NCBI GenBank assembly: GCA_959601025.1
Contig: CAUGOD010000042.1
Span: 1-21,462 of the forward strand
Reading direction: 5' to 3'
DNA from: an uncultured Oscillospiraceae bacterium
Lineage (GTDB): Bacteria > Bacillota > Clostridia > Oscillospirales > Acutalibacteraceae
Length of the DNA stretch: 21,462 nt
Positions 1 to 6,803 of this stretch are shown here, in pieces. The position numbers and the translations under genes were made by a program. The notes under the pieces were generated by a model. The model was not told the origin of the DNA, did no database searches, and was given only the letters and a program-made list of their open reading frames with translations. Positions within the stretch are counted from its first letter, which is position 1. The number at the start of each line of letters is the position of its first letter.

Positions 1-36
1 CGCTTTTCACTGAAAAGCGCCCGGCTGGGTTTTTAT
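1..36. terminator. Edge-truncated terminator hairpin
   Basis: An inverted repeat CGCTTTTC-ACT-GAAAAGCG (1-19) runs directly into CCCGGCTGGGTTTTTAT. The second half looks like the right arm of a larger stem whose left arm (AAAACCCAGCCGGG-like) would lie before the window. If so, it is a bidirectional terminator that closes the minus-strand tex operon. The missing arm is inference. Confidence 0.55.
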
Positions 37-61
37 TTGTAGAAGGAAAGGGGAGCAGGGA

Positions 62-976
62 TTACAGCATCCCGAAGCCGTTTAAATACAGCAGATTCTG
101 TATGATGCCGTTCCCCTTCCACCAATTTTTGCTGATCGCCCATTCATCGGGGAAAGCGTCCCAGTGCCAGGGAATATCCCAGGAACCATCCGGAAGCTGC
201 GTATTTATAATATACCCACACTCATACTCCGCAATCTCCCGGTTCTCCGCATAAAACGCACTGTCCCGGGAATGCATAAATTGCGAGGGCTTACACACAT
301 ACGCGCCCCAGTTTGACTTATCGGCATCAATCAGATTTTTGACCGACCGGTGTAATTTGGATTTCAGGAGATCATAAGGGATGAGCTCTGCCGCGTTCGC
401 CTTTTCAAAGGATTCCATCATCTGGACATAGCAGCCGCAGGTATGCATATCCTGTATACTTTCGGGAGGAAGGGCGGCGACAGCTTCGTTTGCAATGCGA
501 ACGCCGAGCCGGAATATATCCGATTTCCGGTCGGCGTATCTTACGATAAAACCGGCGATTTGAGCGGTGCCGTTATAATCCGTATGGCAGGCGCTTACGC
601 TGTCGGAATGCCACCAGGGCGCGTGCGGATAATCGTTGTTGCTCTCAACAGTGATTGCCCAGCGATTTCCGTCAAAATTCTTTCCGCTGGCATACCATTT
701 CAGCAGCCTCTGAACCAACGGATGATCCCGGTCGTCAAAACCGATTTCCATCAGGATTGTGCTGGCGCGGCTTGTGTGCAGCGGCGTAGAGTTGGGGTTC
801 CAGCAATCGGCTTCTACCGCATGGCCGAAGCCGCCATCCTCGTTTTGATAACAGGATAAGACGTTGACGACATTTTCCCTGCTGCCGTTTTCAAAGTGAT
901 ACTGAAACCGCGCCAAATCAAGCGGCCTTGCGTTACGGTACATAAAAAGTCTTGCTTTATCAAATGTCGGATTCAT
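62..976 (-). CDS. Prenyltransferase/squalene-cyclase-like alpha-toroid protein (hypothetical)
   Basis: A 304-aa soluble protein with no signal peptide or membrane segment. It resembles the terpenoid-cyclase/protein-prenyltransferase toroid superfamily: residues around 43-55 carry a QNEDGGFG motif followed by EADCWNPNSTPLHTSRA, typical of QxDGG(F/W)G repeats, and a second repeat-like NTQLPDGSWD lies near the C-terminus. I see no DxDD cyclase motif, so an enzymatic role is not supported and it may be a non-catalytic toroid scaffold. The ATG at 976 follows AAAGGGGG with 7-nt spacing. It begins 31 bp after the 74-aa gene and reads in the same direction as tex, so cotranscription is likely. Its G+C looks lower than tex, suggesting a separate origin. 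Substrate and role are unknown. Confidence 0.6.
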   Translation of the reverse strand: MNPTFDKARLFMYRNARPLDLARFQYHFENGSRENVVNVLSCYQNEDGGFGHAVEADCWNPNSTPLHTSRASTILMEIGFDDRDHPLVQRLLKWYASGKNFDGNRWAITVESNNDYPHAPWWHSDSVSACHTDYNGTAQIAGFIVRYADRKSDIFRLGVRIANEAVAALPPESIQDMHTCGCYVQMMESFEKANAAELIPYDLLKSKLHRSVKNLIDADKSNWGAYVCKPSQFMHSRDSAFYAENREIAEYECGYIINTQLPDGSWDIPWHWDAFPDEWAISKNWWKGNGIIQNLLYLNGFGML

Positions 977-1007
977 GGTATGCCCCCTTTCATCGGACAG
1001 GAGCCGG

Positions 1008-1232
1008 TTAATGTACGATGGCGAAGTAAATCACATAAACCCAGCTAAGCAGGCCGTGGAAGATCGCCCACGGGATGGAATGCCAGGTTGTATAGGAAAT
1101 TACCATCGCCAAGCAGGAGCCGAAGGAGATTCCCGCCTTTGCCGTGTTTTTTACTGTGTGGGAGACAGTGCGGGTCTGTCCCTGTTCGTTCACCTGTTCC
1201 ACGGTATGGATTTCCTGATTGAACTGGCTCAT
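1008..1232 (-). CDS. Small two-helix membrane protein (hypothetical)
   Basis: A 74-aa protein with a hydrophilic N-terminus (about residues 1-30, rich in Q, E, T) followed by two hydrophobic segments, roughly 33-48 and 52-72, so probably a small integral membrane protein with its N-terminus in the cytoplasm. The start is decided by a strong AGGAGG (complement of 1241-1246) placed 8 nt before the ATG at 1232; the longer reading frame upstream is only the shadow of tex. It starts 17 bp after the tex stop codon, and its Shine-Dalgarno overlaps that junction, so it is almost certainly translated from the tex mRNA. I do not recognise the family, and no catalytic motif is visible. Confidence 0.75.
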   Translation of the reverse strand: MSQFNQEIHTVEQVNEQGQTRTVSHTVKNTAKAGISFGSCLAMVISYTTWHSIPWAIFHGLLSWVYVIYFAIVH

Positions 1233-1249
1233 AATCCGTGCCTCCTCTC

Positions 1250-3406
1250 TTATTTTTCCTTCGGCGGGCGCATGGTCAGGGAAATACGCTTTTTGGGCAC
1301 GTCTACCGACAGCACCCACACCTTTACCACGTCGCCCACCTTCACCGCTTCGGACGGATGCTTGATGAAGCGGTTGGTGATTTGGGAGATATGCACCAGC
1401 CCGTCCTGATGCACGCCGATATCCACGAATGCGCCGAAGTCGATCACGTTGCGGACGGTGCCGGTCAGCTCCATGCCGGGCTTCAGGTCCTCCAGCCCCA
1501 TCACGTCGGTGCGCAGCAGGGGAGGAGGCAGCTCGTCCCGCGGGTCCCGTCCGGGCTTGGCCAGCTCCGCCGCAATGTCGTGCAGGGTGGGCGCGCCCAC
1601 TCCGATCTCCGCCGCGAGCCGCTCTTCGCCCAGCTCCCGGAGCTTGTCCGGCAGCCCGCCCAGCTTCCCGTTTTTCACGTCCGTCTCGGTTGCGCCGCAG
1701 AGGGCGAGAAGCTTTTTCGCCGCGTCGTAGCTTTCGGGATGGACGGCGGTGTTGTCCAGTACGTTTTTGCTCTCCGGCACCCGGAGGAAGCCCGCGCACT
1801 GCTCAAACGCCTTCGGCCCGAGCTTCGGCACCTTTTTCAGTCCCGCGCGGGAGGTAAACGCGCCGTTTTCCTCCCGGTAGGCCACGATGTTTTTCGCCAC
1901 CGTCCCGTTCACGCCGGCCACTCGGGCCAGCAGGGGAGCGGAGGCGGTGTTCAGGTCCACCCCGACCGCGTTCACGCAGCCCTCCACCACGCCGCCGAGC
2001 GCCTCGGACAGCCGGTTCTGCGGCATATCGTGCTGGTACTGCCCCACGCCGATGGCCTTGGGGTCAATCTTCACCAGCTCGGCGAGCGGGTCCTGCAAAC
2101 GGCGGGCGATGGAGACCGCCGAGCGAAGGGATACGTCGTATTCCGGGAATTCCTCCGCCGCCAGCTTAGAGGCGGAATAGACCGAGGCTCCCGCCTCGCT
2201 TACCACCATATAGGACAGCCCGCAGTCCAGCTCTTTGATCAGCCCGGCGGCGAACACCTCGGTCTCATGGGAGGCGGTACCGTTCCCGATGGCGATGATC
2301 TGTACCCCGTGCGCCTTAATCATTCGGGTCAGGATCGCCCTAGCCTGTTCGGTTTTGTTATGGGGCGGCGCGGGATAGATCACGCCGGTATCCAGCACCT
2401 TGCCGGTCCCGTCCACCACCGCGACCTTGCAGCCGGTGCGATAGCCGGGGTCTAGGCCCAGGGCGACCTTGCCCTTCACCGGCGGCTGCATCAGCAGATG
2501 CCGGAGGTTCAGGGAGAACACCCGGATCGCCGCCTCGCTGGCATTATCGGTCAGCTCGTTCCGAAGCTCCCGTTCGATGGAGGGAAAGATCAGCCGGTCA
2601 TAGGCGTCCTCCGCAGCGGCGCGGACCGTTTCGGTGCAGGGGGAATCCTCCTTTACATAGGAAGAGGCGACGATCCCCGCCCCCTTTGTCCGGTCGAAAT
2701 CAATGGATACCTTCAGCATGTCCTCCCGTTCCCCGCGGTTGACCGCGAGGACGCGGTGTCCCGCGATTTTCCGCAGCGGCTCGCGGAACTCCTGATACAT
2801 TTCGTAGACGCCGAGGTCTTCTTTTGCGCCTTTGGCGGTCAGCTCGCCGTTTGCCATGCAGACCACCCGCAGCCGCCGGCGGATTCCCGCGTCGTCCGAC
2901 ATCTGCTCGGCCAGGATATCCTGCGCGCCCTGTAACGCGTCCTCCGCCGTAGCGACGCCTTTTTCCTCCGACACATAGGCCTCCGCCAGCTCGAGGGGGG
3001 AGGGGGAGCGCCGGTGCTGCGTGAGAATGGCGTCGGCCAGCGGCTGCAGACCCTTTTCCCGGGCAATGGAAGCGCGGGTTTTCCGCTTGGGGCGATAAGG
3101 GCGGTAGAGGTCCTCCACCTCGGTCAGGGTAACGGCCGCGTCCAGCGCGGCGGCCAGCCCGTTGGTCAGCTTCCCCTGTTCCTCGATCGCGGCCCGCACC
3201 TTTTCCCGCTGCTCGTCCAGATTGCGGAGGTAGGCCAGCCGCTCGGACAGCTCGCGGAGCACCTGATCGTCCAGCGAGCCGGTCATTTCCTTCCGGTACC
3301 GGGCAATAAAGGGGATGGTGTTGCCGTCGTCGATTAGTTTAAGGGTGTTTTCTACCTGCGAAGGGCGGAGCTGAAACTCCCGGGCAAGTACGGCGGGGAT
3401 ATCCAT
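1250..3406 (-). CDS. tex: Tex, S1-domain RNA-binding transcription accessory protein
   Basis: A 718-aa protein matching Tex/YdcI in length and domain order: N-terminal helical region (MDIPAVLAREF...IPFIARYRKEMTGSLD), a YqgF/RNase-H-like domain starting around GLDPGYRTGCKVAVVD, helix-hairpin-helix repeats (GVNGTVAKNIVAYREENG and KVPKLGPKAFEQCAGFLR), and a C-terminal S1 domain (GMELTGTVRNVIDFGAFVDIG...HISQI). Tex-family proteins bind nucleic acid and influence transcription and stress tolerance, in the cytoplasm. The ATG at 3406 was chosen because MDIPAVLA is the usual family start and AGAAAGGA lies 9 nt upstream; the frame remains open for 90 more codons, but these are not Tex-like and run across the promoter. 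It leads a likely three-gene operon. Confidence 0.95.
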   Translation of the reverse strand: MDIPAVLAREFQLRPSQVENTLKLIDDGNTIPFIARYRKEMTGSLDDQVLRELSERLAYLRNLDEQREKVRAAIEEQGKLTNGLAAALDAAVTLTEVEDLYRPYRPKRKTRASIAREKGLQPLADAILTQHRRSPSPLELAEAYVSEEKGVATAEDALQGAQDILAEQMSDDAGIRRRLRVVCMANGELTAKGAKEDLGVYEMYQEFREPLRKIAGHRVLAVNRGEREDMLKVSIDFDRTKGAGIVASSYVKEDSPCTETVRAAAEDAYDRLIFPSIERELRNELTDNASEAAIRVFSLNLRHLLMQPPVKGKVALGLDPGYRTGCKVAVVDGTGKVLDTGVIYPAPPHNKTEQARAILTRMIKAHGVQIIAIGNGTASHETEVFAAGLIKELDCGLSYMVVSEAGASVYSASKLAAEEFPEYDVSLRSAVSIARRLQDPLAELVKIDPKAIGVGQYQHDMPQNRLSEALGGVVEGCVNAVGVDLNTASAPLLARVAGVNGTVAKNIVAYREENGAFTSRAGLKKVPKLGPKAFEQCAGFLRVPESKNVLDNTAVHPESYDAAKKLLALCGATETDVKNGKLGGLPDKLRELGEERLAAEIGVGAPTLHDIAAELAKPGRDPRDELPPPLLRTDVMGLEDLKPGMELTGTVRNVIDFGAFVDIGVHQDGLVHISQITNRFIKHPSEAVKVGDVVKVWVLSVDVPKKRISLTMRPPKEK

Positions 3407-3452
3407 AGGTCGAAATCCTTTCTCTTTGTCTTTTCCAGCCGGGCCGGCGGCG

Positions 3453-3565
3453 TTATGGTGTAATAGCAACGATGGGAAAATGCCGAGAGGCATTTTCGGT
3501 TGCGCCGCCGGAAAAGACTGGTATAGAATTCGGCTGGGCAGCGCTATGGCATAAAGTATACCATA
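3453..3565 (+). repeat. Intergenic repeat, copy A
   Basis: About 113 bp starting TTATGGTGTAAT. It contains a perfect 9-bp hairpin, GAAAATGCC-GAGA-GGCATTTTC (3476-3497), then TTGCGCCGCCGGAAAAG (3500-3516), then a GTATAGAA...GGCTGGGC...GCGCTATGG block (3521-3549). The ends are imperfect inverted repeats (TATGGTGTA against TATGGTATA on the other strand), as in a small MITE-like element. It shares its left half with copy B and its right block (26 of 29 bases) with copy C. Confidence 0.65.
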
Positions 3566-3583
3566 CCACCAGAAATGATGCAA
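3555..3583 (-). promoter_or_regulatory. tex: Promoter of tex operon
   Basis: On the minus strand TTGCAT (3578-3583) is separated by 17 bp from TATACT (3555-3560), and TG precedes the -10 by one base, giving an extended -10. The predicted start near 3548 leaves a leader of about 140 nt that contains most of repeat copy A, including its hairpin. Confidence 0.75.
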
Positions 3584-3623
3584 ACAAAAAAGAACCGATG
3601 TTCGATTTTTTTCGGAAAACCCC

Positions 3624-3651
3624 TTGCAAATTCTGAAAAGTCGTGTATAAT
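3624..3651 (+). promoter_or_regulatory. Promoter of the 125-aa membrane protein gene
   Basis: TTGCAA (3624-3629), 16-bp spacer, TATAAT (3646-3651). The predicted start near 3658 gives a leader of about 70 nt. It is divergent from the tex promoter 40 bp away. Confidence 0.7.
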
Positions 3652-3726
3652 GAGAATACGCAAGAGACGAACACATGTTCCGAACAACCGTTTGTAATGC
3701 TTGATTAAGAGAAAGGACGATGAGAA

Positions 3727-4104
3727 ATGCTCCTCAGCCTTTGCAGTATCGTGGCGATGGCGGGTATGTTTCTTTATATGTTTCATAAAGCGAAGTTTGC
3801 CCGTACCCGGCGGATGGCGCTTCTGCCGCTGGCCGGCGCGGTGATGGAAGGGATCGCCGCGGGCGCGCTCACACCGGGCCTTTTTCCGGTACTAACCGCC
3901 GCGCTGGTCGTCCTGCGGCTGGCTATCCTGCTCTGCTGCGCCGGGGCGATGCGGCAGGACGCCGCCATGGCTCGCCGCCGCAGCCGAATACGCCGCCGGA
4001 TGGCCGCGGAGATGGCGAAGGAGGCTATCGTCACCCTGCCGGTTGCGCGGGAGCTTCCTTCGGCCGGGCAGGGCCGCCGCCGTGCCGCCGGCCGCTGCGC
4101 CTGA
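3727..4104 (+). CDS. Small Arg-rich membrane protein (hypothetical)
   Basis: A 125-aa protein with three probable membrane segments (about residues 1-19, 31-48 and 51-75) followed by a very basic, Arg-rich tail (MARRRSRIRRRMA, about 81-93). The hydrophobic N-terminus could instead be an uncleaved signal anchor. The ATG at 3727 has GAAAGGA about 10 nt upstream; an ATG at 3720 is closer to that site but opens a short frame that soon stops. The positive tail would be cytoplasmic under the positive-inside rule. No family is recognised. It is transcribed alone, with its own promoter and a terminator at 4202-4240. The codon usage and high G+C match its neighbours, which supports a real gene. Confidence 0.6.
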   Translation: MLLSLCSIVAMAGMFLYMFHKAKFARTRRMALLPLAGAVMEGIAAGALTPGLFPVLTAALVVLRLAILLCCAGAMRQDAAMARRRSRIRRRMAAEMAKEAIVTLPVARELPSAGQGRRRAAGRCA

Positions 4105-4201
4105 GCGGATCGCCCTCCTCTCATGCAGCCGCTTCCCGGCGGTCTGCTCCTCTTTTTTTGCCGTTTATGGCCGCCGCTCCCCTGGACGGCCTGCGGAAAG
4201 C

Positions 4202-4240
4202 GCCGTGCGGACGTTCCCCGTCTGCACGGCCGTTTTTATT
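4202..4240 (+). terminator. Rho-independent terminator
   Basis: A 12-bp stem (4202-4213 with 4219-4230, one G-T pair) with a 5-nt loop, followed by CGTTTTTATT. It ends the 3727-4104 transcript. Apart from this hairpin, 4105-4342 shows only a short CTTCCT-CCAC-AGGAAG inverted repeat (about 4258-4273) and nothing gene-like. Confidence 0.8.
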
Positions 4241-4342
4241 CTAAGCGGGTAAAAAGACTTCCTCCACAGGAAGGAATCCGGGAGGCAGGGAAAGCGCCAT
4301 CGACTTTTTTCAGCAGAATATGAACAAACTTTGTACGAGAAC

Positions 4343-4371
4343 TTGATTTTTTCTTATTCTTCCTCTATACT
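4343..4371 (+). promoter_or_regulatory. Promoter of the purine permease gene
   Basis: TTGATT (4343-4348), 17-bp spacer, TATACT (4366-4371). The leader is only about 35 nt, leaving no room for a purine riboswitch downstream of the start. Confidence 0.75.
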
Positions 4372-4412
4372 TAAAGACAGCGTTTTTACTCGAAAAAAAG
4401 AGGAGGAGAAAC

Positions 4413-5789
4413 ATGGAGAAGCTGGACAAGTTCTTCAAGCTGAAGGAACATGGTACCACGGCGAAGACCGAAATTATCGCCGGTATCACGACGTTCCTCG
4501 CGATGGCCTATATTCTGGCCGTCAATCCCAACATGCTGTCGGCGGCAGGCATGGACTCGGGCGCGGTGTTTACCGCCACGGCGGTTTCGGCCGCGTTTGC
4601 AACCATCATCATGGGCGTGTTTGCCAATTACCCGGTGGCGCTGGCTTCCGGCATGGGCCTGAACGCATATTTCTCGTTTACGGTCTGCACCGAGCTCGCC
4701 AGGCAGGGAATCCAGAATCCCTGGCAGGTTGCCCTGACCGCAATTCTGGTGGAAGGCATTATCTTTATCGTCCTGTCCCTGTTCAAGTTCCGCGAGACGC
4801 TGGTGAACGCCATTCCCGCTAACCTGAAATACGGCATTACGGCGGGTATCGGCCTGTTTATTGCGATCGTCGGGCTGGAAGGCGCGGGGATCATCGCGGG
4901 CGACGCCTCCACGCTGGTGACGCTCGGCAGCTTCAAGAGCGCGCCGATGGTGCTGGCGCTGGTCGGTCTGCTGGTGATCGCCGTCATGAATCATTTTAAG
5001 ATCAAGGGCGCTATCCTTTGGGGTATCCTGATTACCTGGGTGCTCGGCATGGGTGCGGAGCTGATCGGCTGGTACGCCGTTGATGTGGAAGCGGGCGTAT
5101 ACTCGGTTTTCCCTGAATTTACGGCTTCCAAATTTATTCCGCCGTCCCTTGGGTCCACCTTCTTTAAGTTTGATTTCGGCTATGTGGCGAAGAACGTGCT
5201 GAACTTTGCGGTCATCGTTTTCTCCTTCCTCTTTGTCGATCTGTTCGATACGGTCGGCACCCTGGTCGGCGTTGCCAGCAAGGGCAACCTGCTGGATGAG
5301 AAGGGCAACCTGCCCCGCGCTGGCCGCGCGCTGATGGCGGACGCGGTGGGCACCGTGGCCGGCGCCTGCCTTGGCACCTCAACCGTCACCAGCTATGTGG
5401 AAAGCACCGCCGGCGTGGCGGAGGGCGGCCGTACCGGCCTGACCGCGCTGACCACCGCCGTGATGTTCATCCTCGCGCTGTTCCTGTCCCCGATTTTCCT
5501 CGCCATCCCGAGCTTTGCGACGGCTCCGGCGCTGATTTTCGTCGGCCTGCTGATGATGTCTTCGGTGCTGAAGATGAAGTTCGAAGGCGACATGGCGGAT
5601 GTGCTGGGCGGTTTCCTGGCGATCATCATGATGCCCTTCTCCTATTCCATCGCCAACGGCATCATGTTCGGAATGCTGGCCTGGGTTATCCTCAAGCTGG
5701 TCAGCGGCAAGTTCCGTGACATCCATCCGGTGATGTATGTTTGCGCGGGATTGTTCGCGATTCGTATTGTTACCTTGGTCCTCGGATAA
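4413..5789 (+). CDS. AzgA/PbuG-type purine (adenine/guanine/hypoxanthine) permease
   Basis: A 458-aa polytopic membrane protein of the NCS2-related AzgA family. It has the family N-terminus (FFKLKEHGTTAKTEIIAGITTFLAMAYILAVNP), the ASGMGLNAYFSFTVC segment (about 78-92), GITAGIGLFIAIVGLEGAG, and the VDLFDTVGTLVGVASKGNLLDE motif that includes conserved acidic residues. Twelve to fourteen membrane helices are expected. Family members import purine bases by proton symport; the exact base cannot be told by eye. AGGAGG lies 6 nt before the ATG at 4413. It is transcribed alone from a consensus promoter and ended by a strong terminator. I looked for a PurR/guanine riboswitch leader and found none, which is unusual but not rare for this family. 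Confidence 0.92.
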   Translation: MEKLDKFFKLKEHGTTAKTEIIAGITTFLAMAYILAVNPNMLSAAGMDSGAVFTATAVSAAFATIIMGVFANYPVALASGMGLNAYFSFTVCTELARQGIQNPWQVALTAILVEGIIFIVLSLFKFRETLVNAIPANLKYGITAGIGLFIAIVGLEGAGIIAGDASTLVTLGSFKSAPMVLALVGLLVIAVMNHFKIKGAILWGILITWVLGMGAELIGWYAVDVEAGVYSVFPEFTASKFIPPSLGSTFFKFDFGYVAKNVLNFAVIVFSFLFVDLFDTVGTLVGVASKGNLLDEKGNLPRAGRALMADAVGTVAGACLGTSTVTSYVESTAGVAEGGRTGLTALTTAVMFILALFLSPIFLAIPSFATAPALIFVGLLMMSSVLKMKFEGDMADVLGGFLAIIMMPFSYSIANGIMFGMLAWVILKLVSGKFRDIHPVMYVCAGLFAIRIVTLVLG

Positions 5790-5800
5790 CAAGACAAAGG

Positions 5801-5834
5801 AAAAAGCGCCTCAACGATTGTTGGGGCGCTTTTT
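5801..5834. terminator. Bidirectional Rho-independent terminator
   Basis: AAAAAGCGCCTCAAC (5801-5815), loop GATT, GTTGGGGCGCTTTTT (5820-5834). With A-rich and T-rich flanks it can end both the purine permease transcript and the convergent 80-aa gene. Confidence 0.9.
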
Positions 5835-5875
5835 TGCGGATTTTTCCCGCTTTGTGTTTCCGGCCGCTGAATAAA

Positions 5876-6118
5876 TCAGGTTTCCTCCGGATGATCGGCA
5901 AGCCATTTTTCCGCGTTGGCGGCGGATACCGCTTTGATCTGCTCGTTTTTATAGGGGGAATCCTCACCGCCCACGCCGTGGAGAAAGTAATAGCCGTCCG
6001 GCGTGCGGTACAGCGTTTCGCTGTAGCCGGCTGGGTCGCCGAAATAGCTGACGTTGCGGACAGAGAGACGCTCGGCGGTGTCGGTGTCATACACCCGTTT
6101 GCGGATTGTTTTCTGCAT
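5876..6118 (-). CDS. Small hypothetical protein (RVYDTDTAERL...ETLYRTPDGYYFLHGVGG family)
   Basis: An 80-aa soluble protein. It belongs to a recurrent but uncharacterised family of small Firmicutes proteins recognised by the layout K(x)YDTDTA near the N-terminus, ETLYRxxxGxYFLxGxGG in the middle, and a C-terminal acidic helix ending AxxWLxxH; here these occur at about residues 8-14, 34-51 and 66-76. No function is established that I can name. The ATG at 6118 follows AAAGGAG with 8-nt spacing. It has its own consensus promoter (6182-6210) and a leader hairpin ending 10 nt before the Shine-Dalgarno region. Such genes are frequent on mobile elements, but here the base composition matches the surroundings. 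Confidence 0.7.
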   Translation of the reverse strand: MQKTIRKRVYDTDTAERLSVRNVSYFGDPAGYSETLYRTPDGYYFLHGVGGEDSPYKNEQIKAVSAANAEKWLADHPEET

Positions 6119-6134
6119 GACAATTCTCCTTTCT

Positions 6135-6168
6135 TTTTTCCACAGGACCCGGCCGGCTTGTGGAAAAA
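6135..6168 (-). promoter_or_regulatory. Leader hairpin before the 80-aa gene
   Basis: A 10-bp perfect stem, TTTTTCCACA (6135-6144) with TGTGGAAAAA (6159-6168), encloses a 14-nt G+C-rich loop containing the palindrome CCGGCCGG. It occupies most of the predicted 5' leader and ends just before the Shine-Dalgarno. It is not followed by a T-run in the gene's direction, so it is not an ordinary terminator; an operator or translational control element is possible. Confidence 0.45.
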
Positions 6169-6181
6169 CCGGTCTCTTTGT

Positions 6182-6210
6182 ATTCTACTAGAAAATAATG
6201 GAAATTTCAA
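6182..6210 (-). promoter_or_regulatory. Promoter of the 80-aa gene
   Basis: On the minus strand TTGAAA (6205-6210), 17-bp spacer, TAGAAT (6182-6187); predicted start near 6175. Confidence 0.7.
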
Positions 6211-6242
6211 TCCGGAAACCGTTATAGACGAAAAGAATATAC

Positions 6243-6285
6243 GAAAAAAGAGGCGCCGCAAAATATCGCATTTTGCAGCAGCCCT
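6243..6285 (-). terminator. Terminator of spoVAE
   Basis: On the minus strand a long stem with core GCAAAAT-GCGAT-ATTTTGC (6252-6264 with 6270-6282, G-T pairs in the lower part) is followed by TCTTTTTT. It shares the CTGCTGCAAAA arm with the terminator at 13805-13837. Confidence 0.8.
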
Positions 6286-6298
6286 TTCTTGTGGCGTC

Positions 6299-6664
6299 TT
6301 AAGATTTGTCTCCGGACTTTGCCACCAATGCGAAAAGAAAGCCCAAGAAAATGGAGGCGGCGATTCCCCCGGCGGCGCCGGTAATCCCCCCGGTGAGAGC
6401 GCCGAGCAGACCCTGCTCCTTGACGGCCTCCTGCACACCCTTGGCCAGGGTATAGCCGAAGCCGGTCAAGGGGACGGTGGCCCCGCCGCCCGCAAATTGC
6501 ACCAACGGCTCATACAAACCAACGGCGGTCAGCACCACGCCCATGGTAACAAAAAGTACCAGAATGCGGGCTGGCGTCATTGCCGTGTAATCGATCAGCA
6601 GCTGGCCAATCACGCAGATGGCGCCGCCGACCAGAAACGCTTTAAGGATCATCCAGAAATCCAT
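6299..6664 (-). CDS. spoVAE: Stage V sporulation protein AE (SpoVAE family)
   Basis: A 121-aa membrane protein with about four hydrophobic segments. It matches SpoVAEb-type proteins: MDFWMILKAFLVGGAICVIGQLL, the TPARILVLFVTMGVVLTAVGLYEPL block, and a G-rich C-terminal half (GGGATVPLTGFGYTLAKGV...GALTGGITGAAGGIAA). SpoVA proteins form the inner-membrane channel that moves Ca-dipicolinic acid during spore formation and germination. The start at 6664 is preferred over the ATG at about 6688 (MARKVGWS) because that ATG overlaps the predicted -10 of a sigma-G-type promoter and has no ribosome site; AAAGG lies 11 nt before 6664. The usual partners spoVAC and spoVAD are not beside it, which is odd; they may lie elsewhere. 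Confidence 0.88.
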   Translation of the reverse strand: MDFWMILKAFLVGGAICVIGQLLIDYTAMTPARILVLFVTMGVVLTAVGLYEPLVQFAGGGATVPLTGFGYTLAKGVQEAVKEQGLLGALTGGITGAAGGIAASIFLGFLFALVAKSGDKS

Positions 6665-6687
6665 GCTCCACCCAACCTTTCTGGCCA

Positions 6688-6717
6688 TAGCATGTGCCGG
6701 ACGGCCGGGTTTTATTC
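6688..6717 (-). promoter_or_regulatory. spoVAE: Sigma-G-like promoter of spoVAE
   Basis: On the minus strand GAATA (6713-6717), 18-bp spacer, CATGCTA (6688-6694). The published sigma-G pattern is GHATR-N17/18-CATNHTA, and all defined positions agree. The transcript would start just before the Shine-Dalgarno of the 6664 start. Confidence 0.65.
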
Positions 6718-6803
6718 CGAAAACGCCAAAAATTTGCCTTCTCCGCCGCCCTGTCGCTGGGGGAATCGGCCGGTGCAACATATCGAACAGAAAAAACGGG
6801 GCT

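Noticed and set aside
1238..2455. 405-aa plus-strand open frame
   Set aside because: Antisense to tex, His/Arg/Gly-rich without domains, a product of high G+C.
3407..3676. 90-residue N-terminal extension of Tex
   Set aside because: Not Tex-like, and it would cross the repeat and the predicted promoter.
4241..4412. Possible purine riboswitch upstream of the permease
   Set aside because: No match to the purine aptamer core, and the predicted transcript begins only about 35 nt before the start codon.
6665..6688. Longer SpoVAE start (MARKVGWS)
   Set aside because: Its ATG overlaps the predicted -10 of the sigma-G-type promoter and has no ribosome site.
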